Below, one piece after another: positions 9,047-18,035 of a stretch of 64,000 bases of DNA. Source of the DNA: Planctomycetota bacterium (lineage in GTDB: Bacteria > Planctomycetota > B15-G4 > SIAN01); NCBI GenBank assembly GCA_028289345.1, contig JANQQL010000019.1:124001-188000 (forward strand). The letters run 5' to 3'. Within the stretch, counting starts at the first letter, position 1. Each line of letters opens with the position of its first letter. The position numbers and the translations under genes were made by a program. The notes under the pieces are model-generated. The model did not search any database and was not told where the DNA came from. It saw only the letters and a list, made by a program, of their open reading frames with translations.

Positions 9047-9430
9047 TGGTCTACGCTCTTCGGGCGAGTTGTTGAGGCTCTCCCCGAGTTCGAAACGCCG
9101 ATTCCCCTTTGTTGATCTGGGCAGCTCCGAGGTGTTGTCCGACTTCGTATCGAACCGGCCGATTCTGGCTGGGCAGCGTCTTCTCGTACCACGATTCCGC
9201 TCAGATGGAATGTCGAGCCCAAGAGGGAAACCTGACGCGAAAGAAGCCCTGAATGGCGAGCAATACCTAGTCAATTCCACCAACCCGGATTTCGAACTCA
9301 GTGAAACCCGGACTACATGATTACCCGGAAGTCTCCGCCATTTTTTGTTCCATCGTGTGACAAGGTCCGGACGAAATTTTTCGCAAGCCAAATCTGGTGA
9401 CTCGAAGGATGGAAAGACTCCGGAACTGTC
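9047..9430. other. 384-base intergenic stretch, AT-richer than surroundings
   Basis: Nothing recognisable is encoded between the methyltransferase and the outer-membrane-like protein. The last 150 bases contain several short A/T runs and probably hold the promoter of the gene at 9431. The open frames present are short and have no plausible start context. Confidence 0.55.
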
Positions 9431-10306
9431 ATGATGCGAAAACCAGGATGCTTGACCCTGACTCTCATGTTTCTTGCTGGTGCCGCGGCCGTGTCTCGCG
9501 CGGGGGAGGACGATCCTACGCCACTTCGAGTGAACATCGGAGTGGATGGCAGAACCCACCACTTCTTCCGAGGGTTCTTGCAAGAGGACCAAGGTCTCAT
9601 CGTGCAGCCCTGGATCGACACCGGAATCCCTCTCGGCGAGAATTCGCTCGGGATTTGGGAACTCAACGTCGGCCTCTGGAATAGTCTCCACAACGGTCCC
9701 ACTGGGCTCGAGGGAGCGGCAACAACGGGTCCCGATGCTTGGTATGAGTCGGACTTCTATTTCGGACTCGGAGTCAGAAGCGAAAACGTGGCCGCCAGCG
9801 CGACGTACCTGATTGCTTCGAGTCCGAACAACTCATTCAATACCAAGCAAGAGGTGTCCTTTTCGGTCGTCTACAACGACGCAGAGTGGTGGGGAGAGGA
9901 TGACGACAGTTTCACTGGCCTTCAGCCTCATGCCATTCTGGCTTTCGAGATCGACAACCAAACGGACGGTGGGTCCGACAAAGGGATCTACTTGGAACTG
10001 GGGATCGAACCAGGTTTCACTCTGAACGAGTCGGGCGACCTGCCGGTGTTTGTTGCGCTCCCGGTCACCTTCGGATTCAGTGTGAGTGACTACTACCAGC
10101 CAGCCGGACGAAGTGATGACAGCCTGGGCTTCATCCAGACCGGTGCCAGTGCCTCGATCCCCCTCACCATGGTCCCAGAAAGATTCGGAGCCTGGACACT
10201 CACGGGGAGCGTGGAGGCGCTGTTCCTGGGTGACAACACAGAGCGCATCAACAACGGCGATGGCTCGGAGATCGTCGGCACCATCGGAGTCGGGATTTCG
10301 TTCTGA
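9431..10306 (+). CDS. Putative outer-membrane beta-barrel protein, unknown function
   Basis: The 291-residue product has a signal peptide (MMRKPGCLTLTLMFLAGAAA, cleavage near SRAGED). Amphipathic beta-strand-like segments alternate with acidic loops (EFEIDNQ-, EWWGEDDDS-type), and the protein ends in an aromatic residue (GTIGVGISF), as many outer-membrane barrels do. The opening HHFFRGF and the strand pattern recall the TorF-like family of putative barrels, but that is a resemblance only. ATG codons at 9431 and 9434 are both possible. The gene stands alone; the opposite strand downstream carries a frameshifted small secreted gene. A role in passive transport or cell-surface structure is inferred from topology, not from any motif. 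Confidence 0.7.
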   Translation: MMRKPGCLTLTLMFLAGAAAVSRAGEDDPTPLRVNIGVDGRTHHFFRGFLQEDQGLIVQPWIDTGIPLGENSLGIWELNVGLWNSLHNGPTGLEGAATTGPDAWYESDFYFGLGVRSENVAASATYLIASSPNNSFNTKQEVSFSVVYNDAEWWGEDDDSFTGLQPHAILAFEIDNQTDGGSDKGIYLELGIEPGFTLNESGDLPVFVALPVTFGFSVSDYYQPAGRSDDSLGFIQTGASASIPLTMVPERFGAWTLTGSVEALFLGDNTERINNGDGSEIVGTIGVGISF

Positions 10307-10332
10307 GCGTCTGAATCACGGGATGGAGACTC

Positions 10333-10669
10333 TCAGGCCATGTCGTCGCGGCTGAATGCAACGGTCACGATCTGCTCACCGGATGGGTGAAGTCGAAGAG
10401 CTCCGTACCCACCAGTGGAACGTCCGTCCATAGCGATGCCCACGGAAGTGGTGCCGAAGCTGGAGCGGCCGGGATGGGCGCTCCGCCCGTGGAACCTCTT
10501 CTGCGATGCGGAACAGTCGACGCGGATTGTAGAAAGGTCGGGTGGCGGCCCCCGAAAACCAGCTGGTGACGACAGGAGCCGGATCCATTGGTTCTTGCGC
10601 CGATGCTGGGGTTTGTGGTTCCGCGGCGGAAAGCGCTGAGCTGAGGAACACCGACGTCAAGGTGAACAT
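10333..10669 (-). pseudogene. Small secreted-protein gene broken by a one-base frameshift
   Basis: An excellent ribosome-binding site (GGAG, eight bases upstream) precedes ATG at 10669, which opens a signal peptide (MFTLTSVFLSSALSAAEPQT, with a cleavage site near ASAQ). The frame remains protein-like up to about VVTSWFSG and then turns arginine-rich. Removing one base from the run of five C's on the plus strand at 10549-10553 gives a continuous 111-residue frame ending at 10333. Its C-terminus (GIAMDGRSTGGYGALRLHPS, GEQIVTVAFSRDDMA) reads as normal protein, and the total length becomes an exact multiple of three. It may be a genuine pseudogene or a homopolymer sequencing error. The repaired product would be a small periplasmic protein of unknown function. 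Two other unannotated frames cross the region but have no start signals. Confidence 0.5.
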
Positions 10670-10911
10670 TTTCAAGTCTCCGGGATCGATGGGGAAGCGG
10701 GCGATTTCTTGTTAGCACCGAACCCTTTGCAGCGAATGGGAAATCGTTACCCGAGACCACTGGGTGTGGTCACTGGCGAATCCCTAAATCTCTTCGTTGG
10801 GGTTAGGACGTTCCCCCATGCGGAAATCTCCCCGGCCTTAGGTTGAAATTTCGCCGCGCCGAGAAGGATCCCAAGGCCTTTCGTCCTTCTCTCTTCTAAG
10901 GTCCTTTGGTG

Positions 10912-12960
10912 ATGAACCTGCTGGGTCGAAACTTGCTTCGCTTTCTTCACATGAGGTCCATTCGCGACAAGGTGATCGCCTTGATGGCGGTCGTGTCTGG
11001 CTTGACTCTGTGGAGCATGCTCTACGGACGATCCGTGTTCGAGTCGGTGCGTCGCGAAACCACCACGACCCAAATCGCGTTCACCCAAGAATCGCTTCTC
11101 TTGGACATCAGCAACCGGGTCCACCGCACGCTGGCGGGTTCTGATCAAACCGAAATCCTGGATGCCCGAATCGAAGAGTTCGAATCCAATCTCGACACTC
11201 TGAGCAACAGTCAGTCGGTTGGATTGAGCGTTTCGCCAAGGCGCTCCGACGAGTCTGCACCGCAGCTCTCCTCGAATGGAATCGGAGAGGTTTCGAGACG
11301 CTGGGCCACCTACCGAAACAGTGTGCAGCAGGCCATCGCAACCAACGAGGAGCTTCAACAAATCTTTCGTACAGGGGTTGACAGCCTGGGTCCGTGGATT
11401 GCGACGTTGCAGTTGCTTCAGGGAGCTCTCGAGTCATCGAGCGATGACTACGAAGACCATCTCTACGAAACCGAAGAAATCCGCCGTAAGACTGCCTCAC
11501 TACGCGATGCGGCATTTCGGTTGATGGCCCTCTCCGACCCGGATGAAGTTGACCAAGCGGTGTTGGCCATGCGCTTGTCGCGGGAGGGGATCCAGGAAAG
11601 GCTCTTGGCGTTTCGAGACGGCTCGGACGATCTGGAGCTGGACCCCGTCGAAGACGCCCACGCCGCCAAGTTGATCGACGAGGCGGTCGAACAGATGCTG
11701 AGGATCGACCAGGCGTTCTCCACGTTGTGCGAGAAACACAGCATCTTGGCGGACCTGATGGATCTCAACGAAGGGACCCAGGTCGGTCTCCTGGAGCGGC
11801 AGCGACAACTCTCTCGCCGCTCGGAAGAGCTCACCACCGCGAAGATGGAGCGCCTAGGCGTCATCCAGCAGATGTCTTCGCTCGTGATCGTCCTTGTCGT
11901 GTTCGTGGCGACATTGCTCATTCTCGGGCAGGTGATCGCGCCGATCCAACGGACGGTGAAGCACGTGCGTGATGCTTCCGAAGGTCGATTTACCTATCGA
12001 TCGACAAGCAATCGATCAGATGAAGTGGGAGAACTCAATCGCTACGTCAGCGAGATGGGGGACCGGATCTCCCAGGTTGTGAGCAAGATCCGGGGAATGG
12101 CAGACAAGCTTGCCGATGTCTCTCACTCCATCGCCGCGGGGAACCGGTCACTCGCGGTCAAGACCGATGAACAAGACCATAACCTTCGTACTGTCACGAC
12201 GACGGTCAACGATTTCGCTCATACGGTGAAGCGGAACGCTCAAAATGCGTCGGGAGCCAGCAAGCTGGTCGTCGACGCGAGAGATCAAGCGGAACGCGGG
12301 GAAGACGGCGCTCACCGGGTCGTGGAGTCGATTGCCGGCATCACCCACAGCTCGAAGCAGCTGGAAGAGACGCTCGAGATCATCGATTCGATCGCGTCGC
12401 AGATCCGACTCCTTTCCCTGAATGCCGCGGTGGAGGCCGCACGCGCTGGGCAACACGGGGTTTCCTTTGGTGTGGTTGCGGAAGAAGTTCGAGCACTTGC
12501 CGACCGCTGCGCCGAAGCGGCTCACCAGATCAATTCGCTGGTGAGTAAGAATCTCGATCAAGCCACCCAGAGTTCCGGTGAGGTTCAACGGGCCGCCGAG
12601 AACTTGCAGGAGATCACCCGGGTCGTGGGATCGGTCGACGAACGGATGACCGAAATCGCCAGCGGCTGCGGCGAGCAGTCTTCCGGTGTTGACCAGATTC
12701 TCACGGCAGTGTCCGGCATCGGCCAGATTTCGGAGCACAACCGGCAGCTAGTCCACCAGGTCAGCTCCGATTCGAGCACCATGGAAGGAATGGCGGCGTC
12801 TTTGCAAGAGTTGCTGTCGTTCTTCGAGGTCACAGGACTGGGGCCCGACACGCCATCGGAATCCGGGGTCTCGGCGTCTTTTCCCCAGGATCCAGCAACA
12901 CACCCAGAGTCAGAACGGTCGCAATCAAGGGATACCAGCCAATGTCCAAGTCTCACGTGA
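10912..12960 (+). CDS. Methyl-accepting chemotaxis-type receptor
   Basis: The 682-residue receptor has a first membrane helix near residues 20-40 (KVIALMAVVSGLTLWSML). A helical periplasmic sensor follows to about 320, then a second helix (VIVLVVFVATLLILGQVI), a HAMP linker (APIQRTVKHVRDASEGRF) and a long coiled-coil signalling domain. The conserved hairpin tip reads LSLNAAVEAARAGQHGVSFG and VVAEEVRALADR, diagnostic for the family. It should sense a periplasmic signal and control a CheA kinase, but no che gene is in the window. ATG at 10912 is used; GTG at 10909 is possible, with AAGG upstream. The last 19 bases overlap the peroxidase gene, so receptor and redox proteins appear to be made together. 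That pairing suggests the receptor responds to a redox or oxidant cue. Confidence 0.92.
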   Translation: MNLLGRNLLRFLHMRSIRDKVIALMAVVSGLTLWSMLYGRSVFESVRRETTTTQIAFTQESLLLDISNRVHRTLAGSDQTEILDARIEEFESNLDTLSNSQSVGLSVSPRRSDESAPQLSSNGIGEVSRRWATYRNSVQQAIATNEELQQIFRTGVDSLGPWIATLQLLQGALESSSDDYEDHLYETEEIRRKTASLRDAAFRLMALSDPDEVDQAVLAMRLSREGIQERLLAFRDGSDDLELDPVEDAHAAKLIDEAVEQMLRIDQAFSTLCEKHSILADLMDLNEGTQVGLLERQRQLSRRSEELTTAKMERLGVIQQMSSLVIVLVVFVATLLILGQVIAPIQRTVKHVRDASEGRFTYRSTSNRSDEVGELNRYVSEMGDRISQVVSKIRGMADKLADVSHSIAAGNRSLAVKTDEQDHNLRTVTTTVNDFAHTVKRNAQNASGASKLVVDARDQAERGEDGAHRVVESIAGITHSSKQLEETLEIIDSIASQIRLLSLNAAVEAARAGQHGVSFGVVAEEVRALADRCAEAAHQINSLVSKNLDQATQSSGEVQRAAENLQEITRVVGSVDERMTEIASGCGEQSSGVDQILTAVSGIGQISEHNRQLVHQVSSDSSTMEGMAASLQELLSFFEVTGLGPDTPSESGVSASFPQDPATHPESERSQSRDTSQCPSLT

Positions 12961-14168
12961 TGTCGTTCGTGGTCGGCGCCGCCAGCGTGGGCGCCGGTCT
13001 CCTGTTGATGGGCGTCCCGGCGCCAAAGCCTAGTCCCGTCGAACCCTCCCCCCGGCCCGCGATTCCGGAGCGATCGACGCCATCCGAAGCGCCGGCTTTG
13101 GACTCACCCGCGCCGGCCCGCTCGCCGGATCTCCCGCTTGAGTCTGGGGAAGAGGAGTCGTTCTCGTACGACCCGATTGACTTGGAGTCGGAGTTGATCG
13201 AGCCCGTTCCCGACGTCGAGACCTTCTTCGAGGATTTCTTGGAAGAAGACTATCACGAGGACCTGGTCACTCTCGGAGAGCGACTGTTTCACGACCCGCG
13301 ACTGTCCTCGGACAACACTCTTTCGTGCGCCAGCTGTCACGACCTTCGCTACGGAGGGATCGACCGTGCCGTCACGGCCACCGGAGTCAACGGCCAGATC
13401 GGTCCGATCAACACGCCCACGGTCTTCAACGCGGCGTTCAACGTCCTCCAATTCTGGGATGGACGAGCAGCGAACCTGGAAGAGCAGGCGGATGGTCCTC
13501 CGAACGCCCCCGGCGAGATGGCTTCGAACTGGGACGAAATCACCGCGAAGCTGGCCAAGGATGCGGATCTGGTTTCGCAGCTCGTGAAAGCGTTCCCGAA
13601 GGAAGACTTTTCGAATGGCATCGACCCTGAGCACTTGCTCACCGCGATCGGTGAATTCGAGAGGACACTGATCACTCCAAACTCCCCCTTCGATCGTTAC
13701 CTCAAGGGGGATGACCGCGCCGTGAGTCGGGAAGCGAAGGAAGGATATCAGCTGTTCAAAGACGTCGGCTGCATCGAATGCCACAACGGCACGGCCGTCG
13801 GCGGAGGATCGCTCCAAGTCCTTGGCCGGAGACGCAGCTACTTCAAGGAACACGCCGCCGGCGTCAACCTCGGCCGATTCAACGTGACCGGCGAGGACGA
13901 GGACCGCTACCGCTTCAAAGTACCGTCGCTGAGAAACATCGCATTGACCGCGCCGTACCTGCACGACGGCACCCAGCAGTCCCTCCAGGACGTTGTCCGA
14001 GTGATGGGAGCCGTCCAGCTAGACGTCGATCTTTCGGATGCCCAGGTGGAGCGATTGGTCGCCTTCCTGGAATCCCTGACGGGGGAGTATCGAGGCATGT
14101 CCCTGGACAGCATCCAGAACATCGAGAACTTGCCCAGCCACGAACCTCAGACCGAGGACTCAGAATGA
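12942..14168 (+). CDS. Di-heme cytochrome c peroxidase / MauG-family protein
   Basis: The 408-residue protein has two c-type heme sites: C129-x2-C132-H133 (CASCH) and C277-x2-C280-H281 (CIECH). Between them is the family signature INTPTVFNAAFNVLQFWDGR, and a late KVPSLRNIALTAPYLHDG contains the block around the methionine/histidine ligand region. An N-terminal hydrophobic segment (MSFVVGAASVGAGLLLMG) is followed by a proline-rich linker and acidic spacer to about residue 100, so the enzyme is probably anchored in or exported through the inner membrane. Family members reduce hydrogen peroxide or oxidise protein side chains in the periplasm. The gene starts inside the receptor gene (AAGGG ten bases upstream) and its stop overlaps the next start as ATGA; the cupredoxin encoded there is a plausible electron donor. 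Confidence 0.93.
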   Translation: MSKSHVMSFVVGAASVGAGLLLMGVPAPKPSPVEPSPRPAIPERSTPSEAPALDSPAPARSPDLPLESGEEESFSYDPIDLESELIEPVPDVETFFEDFLEEDYHEDLVTLGERLFHDPRLSSDNTLSCASCHDLRYGGIDRAVTATGVNGQIGPINTPTVFNAAFNVLQFWDGRAANLEEQADGPPNAPGEMASNWDEITAKLAKDADLVSQLVKAFPKEDFSNGIDPEHLLTAIGEFERTLITPNSPFDRYLKGDDRAVSREAKEGYQLFKDVGCIECHNGTAVGGGSLQVLGRRRSYFKEHAAGVNLGRFNVTGEDEDRYRFKVPSLRNIALTAPYLHDGTQQSLQDVVRVMGAVQLDVDLSDAQVERLVAFLESLTGEYRGMSLDSIQNIENLPSHEPQTEDSE

Positions 14169-14830
14169 ACGCGATCATGACTTGGACGGCCGCGGTCAGC
14201 ATTCTTGCGGCGGCGGCCCCGGCATCCAGCACGAAGACTGATGTCGAGACCCGGGGGAGCCTGAGCGGGTCCTTTCGTTGCCTCCAGCGGCTCAAAACCC
14301 GCGGGGATACCAGTCAGAAGGACGTCGTGCTGTACCTGACTTCGAAAGAAGCGAAGAGCCATTCTCCGGCATCGACTCCTTCGGTGGTCGCCCAAGAGAA
14401 GCTGCGTTTCGAGCCGCACGCCATTCCGGTCCTGCGTGGCTCCCGGGTGTCGTTCGTGAACAAAGACAGCGTCAAACACAACGTCTATACGAGCGCGGAC
14501 TGCTGTTCCATCGACTCCGAGATGGACACAGGAGAATCAAGCGAGTTCACCTTCGACGAAGCCGGAGTGGTGTCCATCGTCTGTCGCCTTCACCCGGAGA
14601 TGTCTTGCTGGATCATCGTTCTAGACGAACCATGGTTCACCCACGTTCAGCTCGAGAAGGGCAAGACCGAGGCGGGAGACCGTGTCTATCAGTCGACCTA
14701 CGAGATCACGAACGTTCCCGCGGGTGCCTACACCCTGACTTTCTGGAACAAAGCTTTGGAACCGCTCGAATTCGAAGTCGAGATCAAAGCCGGAGAAACG
14801 AGCACCTTTGATGTCGTCATTCCTGAGTAG
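14165..14830 (+). CDS. Periplasmic cupredoxin (plastocyanin-like) protein
   Basis: The 221-residue product has a signal peptide (MTWTAAVSILAAAAPASS) and a type-1 copper site typical of plastocyanin/azurin-like folds: H105 (SVKHNVYTS) and C140, H143 and M146 in IVCRLHPEM. An unusual CC pair lies at about 113-114. After residue 150 a short beta-sandwich (YEITNVPAGAYTLTFWNKA) resembles the carboxypeptidase regulatory-like domain often appended to such proteins. It should carry single electrons in the periplasm, most likely to or from the di-heme peroxidase whose stop overlaps its ATG. The longer reading frame upstream is out of register with any start signal. A bidirectional terminator follows at 14848-14881. 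Confidence 0.88.
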   Translation: MNAIMTWTAAVSILAAAAPASSTKTDVETRGSLSGSFRCLQRLKTRGDTSQKDVVLYLTSKEAKSHSPASTPSVVAQEKLRFEPHAIPVLRGSRVSFVNKDSVKHNVYTSADCCSIDSEMDTGESSEFTFDEAGVVSIVCRLHPEMSCWIIVLDEPWFTHVQLEKGKTEAGDRVYQSTYEITNVPAGAYTLTFWNKALEPLEFEVEIKAGETSTFDVVIPE

Positions 14831-14847
14831 GCCCGTTCCATTGGCGG

Positions 14848-14881
14848 AAGCCCCCGGCTCCTGGCTGGGAGCCGGAGGCTT
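14848..14881. terminator. Long hairpin between convergent transcripts
   Basis: A 14-bp stem with one mismatch (AAGCCCCCGGCTCC with GGAGCCGGAGGCTT) around a six-base loop sits 17 bases after the cupredoxin stop and 84 bases before the end of the leftward glycosyltransferase gene. Only a weak T-rich tail follows on the plus strand. It probably ends the chemoreceptor operon, possibly with Rho or in both directions. Confidence 0.6.
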
Positions 14882-14965
14882 CCTCGACGCTTCTTCGCCC
14901 CGCGGGCCAAGCGAGGCCCACGACGGAACTCCGCGCGAGTTGGCGCAAGAAGGCGGGGGGGATCG

Positions 14966-16894
14966 TCAGTCAGTCTGGGGAAAGTCCGCCGCGCCCAGAG
15001 CCTTTCCAATTCTGTCGAGCGAAGACGCCGCGGCGGAGCGAACTTCCGGGCTGGAGTCTTCCAGGAGCGGTCGCAGCGAATCGCGCAGATCTTCGCCCCG
15101 GGCGCCCATCTCGCCAACGGCGCGGGCAATGCGCCGGCGGATCTTGGGGTCCGGATCCTCGAGGAACCGTTTCAGGGCGGGGATCGCGTAGAGCGTCACG
15201 TCCATGTCGCGCCGGATCTGAAGCCACTCCGACATCTTCTTGGCCTTCCACGAGGTCTCCGGAACGAAGTCCTCGGTGACTCGAAAGATCGTGACCTGCA
15301 TCCGCGGGTTGACTCGATGCTTGATCGGAGAAGCGCCGGAATAGAAGTATGGCAGAGTTTCGAGTGGCACTCCATCGTCGTGCACGTTCGTGGTGATGTT
15401 GCGGATGGGCACCGTCTTGGCAAGAAGCTGAACCATGGGCTTGTGAACACGATCGGGGAAGATCAACCAGTCTCCCCGTTTCAGCTGTGAGTGATCCGGG
15501 ATGATGGGCTTCATGCCGAGCTGTTGGGCGTAGTAGGTGAAGCCCCAGTGTCCTAGGTACCAGATGGTCGGTTCGGATTGGGACTCGCGGATCGTTTGGT
15601 CGGCCCGTCGGGCGCTGTCCCGTGAAACCCAGGCTTCCCGCGCATCCAGAGTGGCGAAGCCTCCTCCAATCAGCGCCGAGAAAGCCACGAGACCTCGCAG
15701 CCATGGTCGCCAGGCGGGTTGCCATGCGGCGGCCGCACCACTGGCCGCGATCACCATCACCACCAGTGCGACTCCCAGCACGCGCCGCACGGCGCCGAAT
15801 GGTTGAAGCACGAGATACGAGGCGATCTCCAAGCCGAGCCATAGCGCGAGGAAGGTTCCAGTTCGCCGCCATCCCGCCGAGGTCGGGGCCGCGGCGGACG
15901 GCGTTCGCCACAGGCGAACGAGTGCCGTGGTCGTCGTGAGTCCCAAGGCGACGGCGAATGCGGCGTAAACCGGGGACTCGTCCAGGTGATCGGTCAGCCA
16001 GGAGAAGCCGAACACCACCAGGGCAACTCCCGCGGCGGCGAGCCAACGTCCCCCCTTCCAGGTCAGAACCTCGAACAACGCGATCGGAGCCAGGGTGGCA
16101 CCCAGGGTCAAGCAGAGCGCGCGAACCATGCGCATCCGCGGCCAGGTGCCGGACACGTTGTCCGGATGCAGAAGCGACCAGTGGAAGTGGGAGCGTCCGT
16201 ACTTGGCCAGAGTGAAGCACTCCCACGCCAAGAAGACGCCTCCGGCCGCGATGCTCGCCAGCAAGCCGAGGCGCCACTTTCGTTGCAGCAAAGCGTAGGT
16301 CACGATCACCGGTACCGACAGCAGGCCGTTGTACTTGGTTTGGGCGGCCAGGCCCGCCACCACACCGGCCCACAGCGCCCAGCGTGTCGAGTCCCGCTCG
16401 CAAGCCACGAGGAACAGCGCCAGGGACGCCGTCGAGAGCGCCAACAGCGGCATGTCGAGCATCAGATTCCAGCTCGGCAGGTACGCCGGGCAGAGGGCGA
16501 TCACCGCGGTCATCGGCAGTGCGACCGGTCGCGCGAAGCGTTTCAGCAGGTGGAACACTCCGACCACGAGGGCCAGGCTGAACGGTAGGAACCACAGCTT
16601 CCACAGGAACGGGCGCTCCCCGAAGAGGGCAACGGCGGAAGCGAACCAGTAGGGCACCACCGGAGGAACGTAGTAGTCGAAAGCGGACTGAGGCCACTGG
16701 TGGTAGAGAATTTCGTTCCCGAGCGGGTCCAGGGGATGCTCCGCGATGTGGGCCGCGCGAAAGTAGTAGTAGCCGTCGTCGATATGCAGGGGTTTGAAGG
16801 CGTTGGTGATCGTCACCAGGGCCGCCAGTCCCAAGAGCATTCCCCAAGTGCGCCACGACTCGGCAGGCGGGGTCTGGGATTGGGCTTCACTCAT
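14966..16894 (-). CDS. GT-C-fold membrane glycosyltransferase (ArnT/PMT-like) with C-terminal HEAT repeats
   Basis: The protein (about 642 residues) has around twelve membrane helices and the family opening NAFKPLHIDDGYYYFRAAHI, whose acidic pair is the expected catalytic/metal motif of polyprenyl-phosphate-dependent sugar transferases. After the membrane part a soluble domain (about 440-560) is followed by two or three HEAT-like repeats at the C-terminus (VTLYAIPALKRFLEDPDPKI, SLRPLLEDSSPEVRSAAASS). A HEAT tail is unusual for this family and may dock a partner protein. It should transfer sugar from a lipid carrier to lipid A, protein or another acceptor in the periplasm. ATG at 16894 was preferred over 16933; neither has a strong ribosome-binding site. 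The GT2 gene starts divergently 171 bases away. Confidence 0.85.
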   Translation of the reverse strand: MSEAQSQTPPAESWRTWGMLLGLAALVTITNAFKPLHIDDGYYYFRAAHIAEHPLDPLGNEILYHQWPQSAFDYYVPPVVPYWFASAVALFGERPFLWKLWFLPFSLALVVGVFHLLKRFARPVALPMTAVIALCPAYLPSWNLMLDMPLLALSTASLALFLVACERDSTRWALWAGVVAGLAAQTKYNGLLSVPVIVTYALLQRKWRLGLLASIAAGGVFLAWECFTLAKYGRSHFHWSLLHPDNVSGTWPRMRMVRALCLTLGATLAPIALFEVLTWKGGRWLAAAGVALVVFGFSWLTDHLDESPVYAAFAVALGLTTTTALVRLWRTPSAAAPTSAGWRRTGTFLALWLGLEIASYLVLQPFGAVRRVLGVALVVMVIAASGAAAAWQPAWRPWLRGLVAFSALIGGGFATLDAREAWVSRDSARRADQTIRESQSEPTIWYLGHWGFTYYAQQLGMKPIIPDHSQLKRGDWLIFPDRVHKPMVQLLAKTVPIRNITTNVHDDGVPLETLPYFYSGASPIKHRVNPRMQVTIFRVTEDFVPETSWKAKKMSEWLQIRRDMDVTLYAIPALKRFLEDPDPKIRRRIARAVGEMGARGEDLRDSLRPLLEDSSPEVRSAAASSLDRIGKALGAADFPQTD

Positions 16895-17064
16895 CGGGCG
16901 CTCGGTTCCAGTCAGCTCGGGACGCGGTGTCATTCGCGCGCGGCCCGGGATTATGTCCCATCGCGTGCGAGTGCAGAAACCTGTGCCGGTTTGCCAGCGG
17001 TCCGACCCACGGCCCCGGGGAAACGGGTGACCCGCCGCGGAGGTCGCGCTATGACAGCATCCCG

Positions 17065-17835
17065 ATGCCTGGATCCGATCCGCAAGTGGAAGTGGTGATT
17101 CCCGTCCTCAACGAGGTGCATGTCCTCGAGAAGAGTGTCGGGACCATTCGCCAGTTCCTGCAAAGCGAGTTTCCCTACCCCGCGCGGGTCCTGATTGCGG
17201 ACAACGGATCCACCGATGGCACCGGCGATGTCGCCCGCGAGCTGGAGCAGCGCTACGAAGATGTCAAGCACCTGGGGTTGACCCTGGCCGGTCGTGGCCG
17301 AGCTCTTCGGGAAGCCTGGACCCACAGTGACGCAGACATCTTGGTGTATACCGACGTCGATATTTCCACCGAGCTGGCGGCGAGCGTCAAACTGTGCCGC
17401 GCGATTCACGAAGGCGGTTACGACATTGCCGTGGGCTCGCGTCTCATGAAAGAGTCCGACGTCACTCGCGGCATCAAGCGAGAGACGATCTCGCGCATCT
17501 ACAACTTGTTGATCAAGGCCGTATTGTTCACACGATTCTCTGATGCCCAATGCGGGTTCAAGGCGGTTTCTCGTCGGGTCGTCGAAGAGATCGTGCCTCA
17601 GATCCAAGACCAGTCCTGGTTTTTCGATACCGAGCTCCTCGTTCTTGCCGAAAAGCAAGGTTGGCGCATCAAAGACGTTCCGGTGCGCTGGGTCGACGAC
17701 GAAGACAGCCGCGTGAAGATCATTTCCACCGGTTGGGAAGACATCAAAGGCGTACTGCGCCTGCGTCGTTTGTTGTGGAGCGCAGCATACCGGAGGGCGG
17801 GACGGTCGAAGCAAAGCGCGTCGCGATCCTCCTGA
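17065..17835 (+). CDS. Family 2 glycosyltransferase, dolichol-phosphate-mannose-synthase-like
   Basis: The 256-residue enzyme shows the GT-A nucleotide-sugar fold: EVVIPVLNEVHVLEKSV at the start, the IADNGSTDGTGDVAREL block, the metal-binding D97-V98-D99 (VYTDVDIST), and DAQCGFKAVSRRVVEEIVP followed by SWFFDTELLVLAEKQGW, all typical of DPM1-like enzymes. It has no membrane helices. It would load a sugar onto a polyprenyl phosphate, producing the donor that GT-C enzymes such as its two neighbours use. ATG at 17065 has no ribosome-binding site of its own. The nearest one (GGAGG, 17039-17043) serves an out-of-frame 15-codon frame at 17051-17098 that overlaps this start, so translation may re-initiate. 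Confidence 0.9.
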   Translation: MPGSDPQVEVVIPVLNEVHVLEKSVGTIRQFLQSEFPYPARVLIADNGSTDGTGDVARELEQRYEDVKHLGLTLAGRGRALREAWTHSDADILVYTDVDISTELAASVKLCRAIHEGGYDIAVGSRLMKESDVTRGIKRETISRIYNLLIKAVLFTRFSDAQCGFKAVSRRVVEEIVPQIQDQSWFFDTELLVLAEKQGWRIKDVPVRWVDDEDSRVKIISTGWEDIKGVLRLRRLLWSAAYRRAGRSKQSASRSS

Positions 17836-17963
17836 ACGGCGCTCGAGTGACGGTTCCCAGTCCTTCCCCGGCGATGGGGCCGGCGTTCGAGATGGTCATG
17901 AGCACGGGTCTGATCTTGCGAGTGCTGAAAAAGACGGATGACGGTGAACTCGGACGACTTTGA
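17775..17963 (+). CDS. Possible small protein overlapping the GT2 3' end
   Basis: A GTG-started frame of 62 codons overlaps the last 61 bases of the glycosyltransferase gene in another phase. It continues past its stop with normal-looking protein (AKRVAILLNGARVTVPSPSP, MVMSTGLILRVLKKTDDGEL). There is no ribosome-binding site and I recognise no family. It may be a real small gene, the residue of a longer one, or chance. Confidence 0.22.
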   Translation: MERSIPEGGTVEAKRVAILLNGARVTVPSPSPAMGPAFEMVMSTGLILRVLKKTDDGELGRL

Positions 17964-18035
17964 TGTCGTCGGGCCCGTTGATCCGACCCCGGTCTTGTTC
18001 AATGCGAGGTCATGCCGACAGCGTAGGGCCCGAGG

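Noticed and set aside
9012..9320. Open frame after the methyltransferase
   Set aside because: It starts inside the methyltransferase in another phase, has low-quality composition and no ribosome-binding site.
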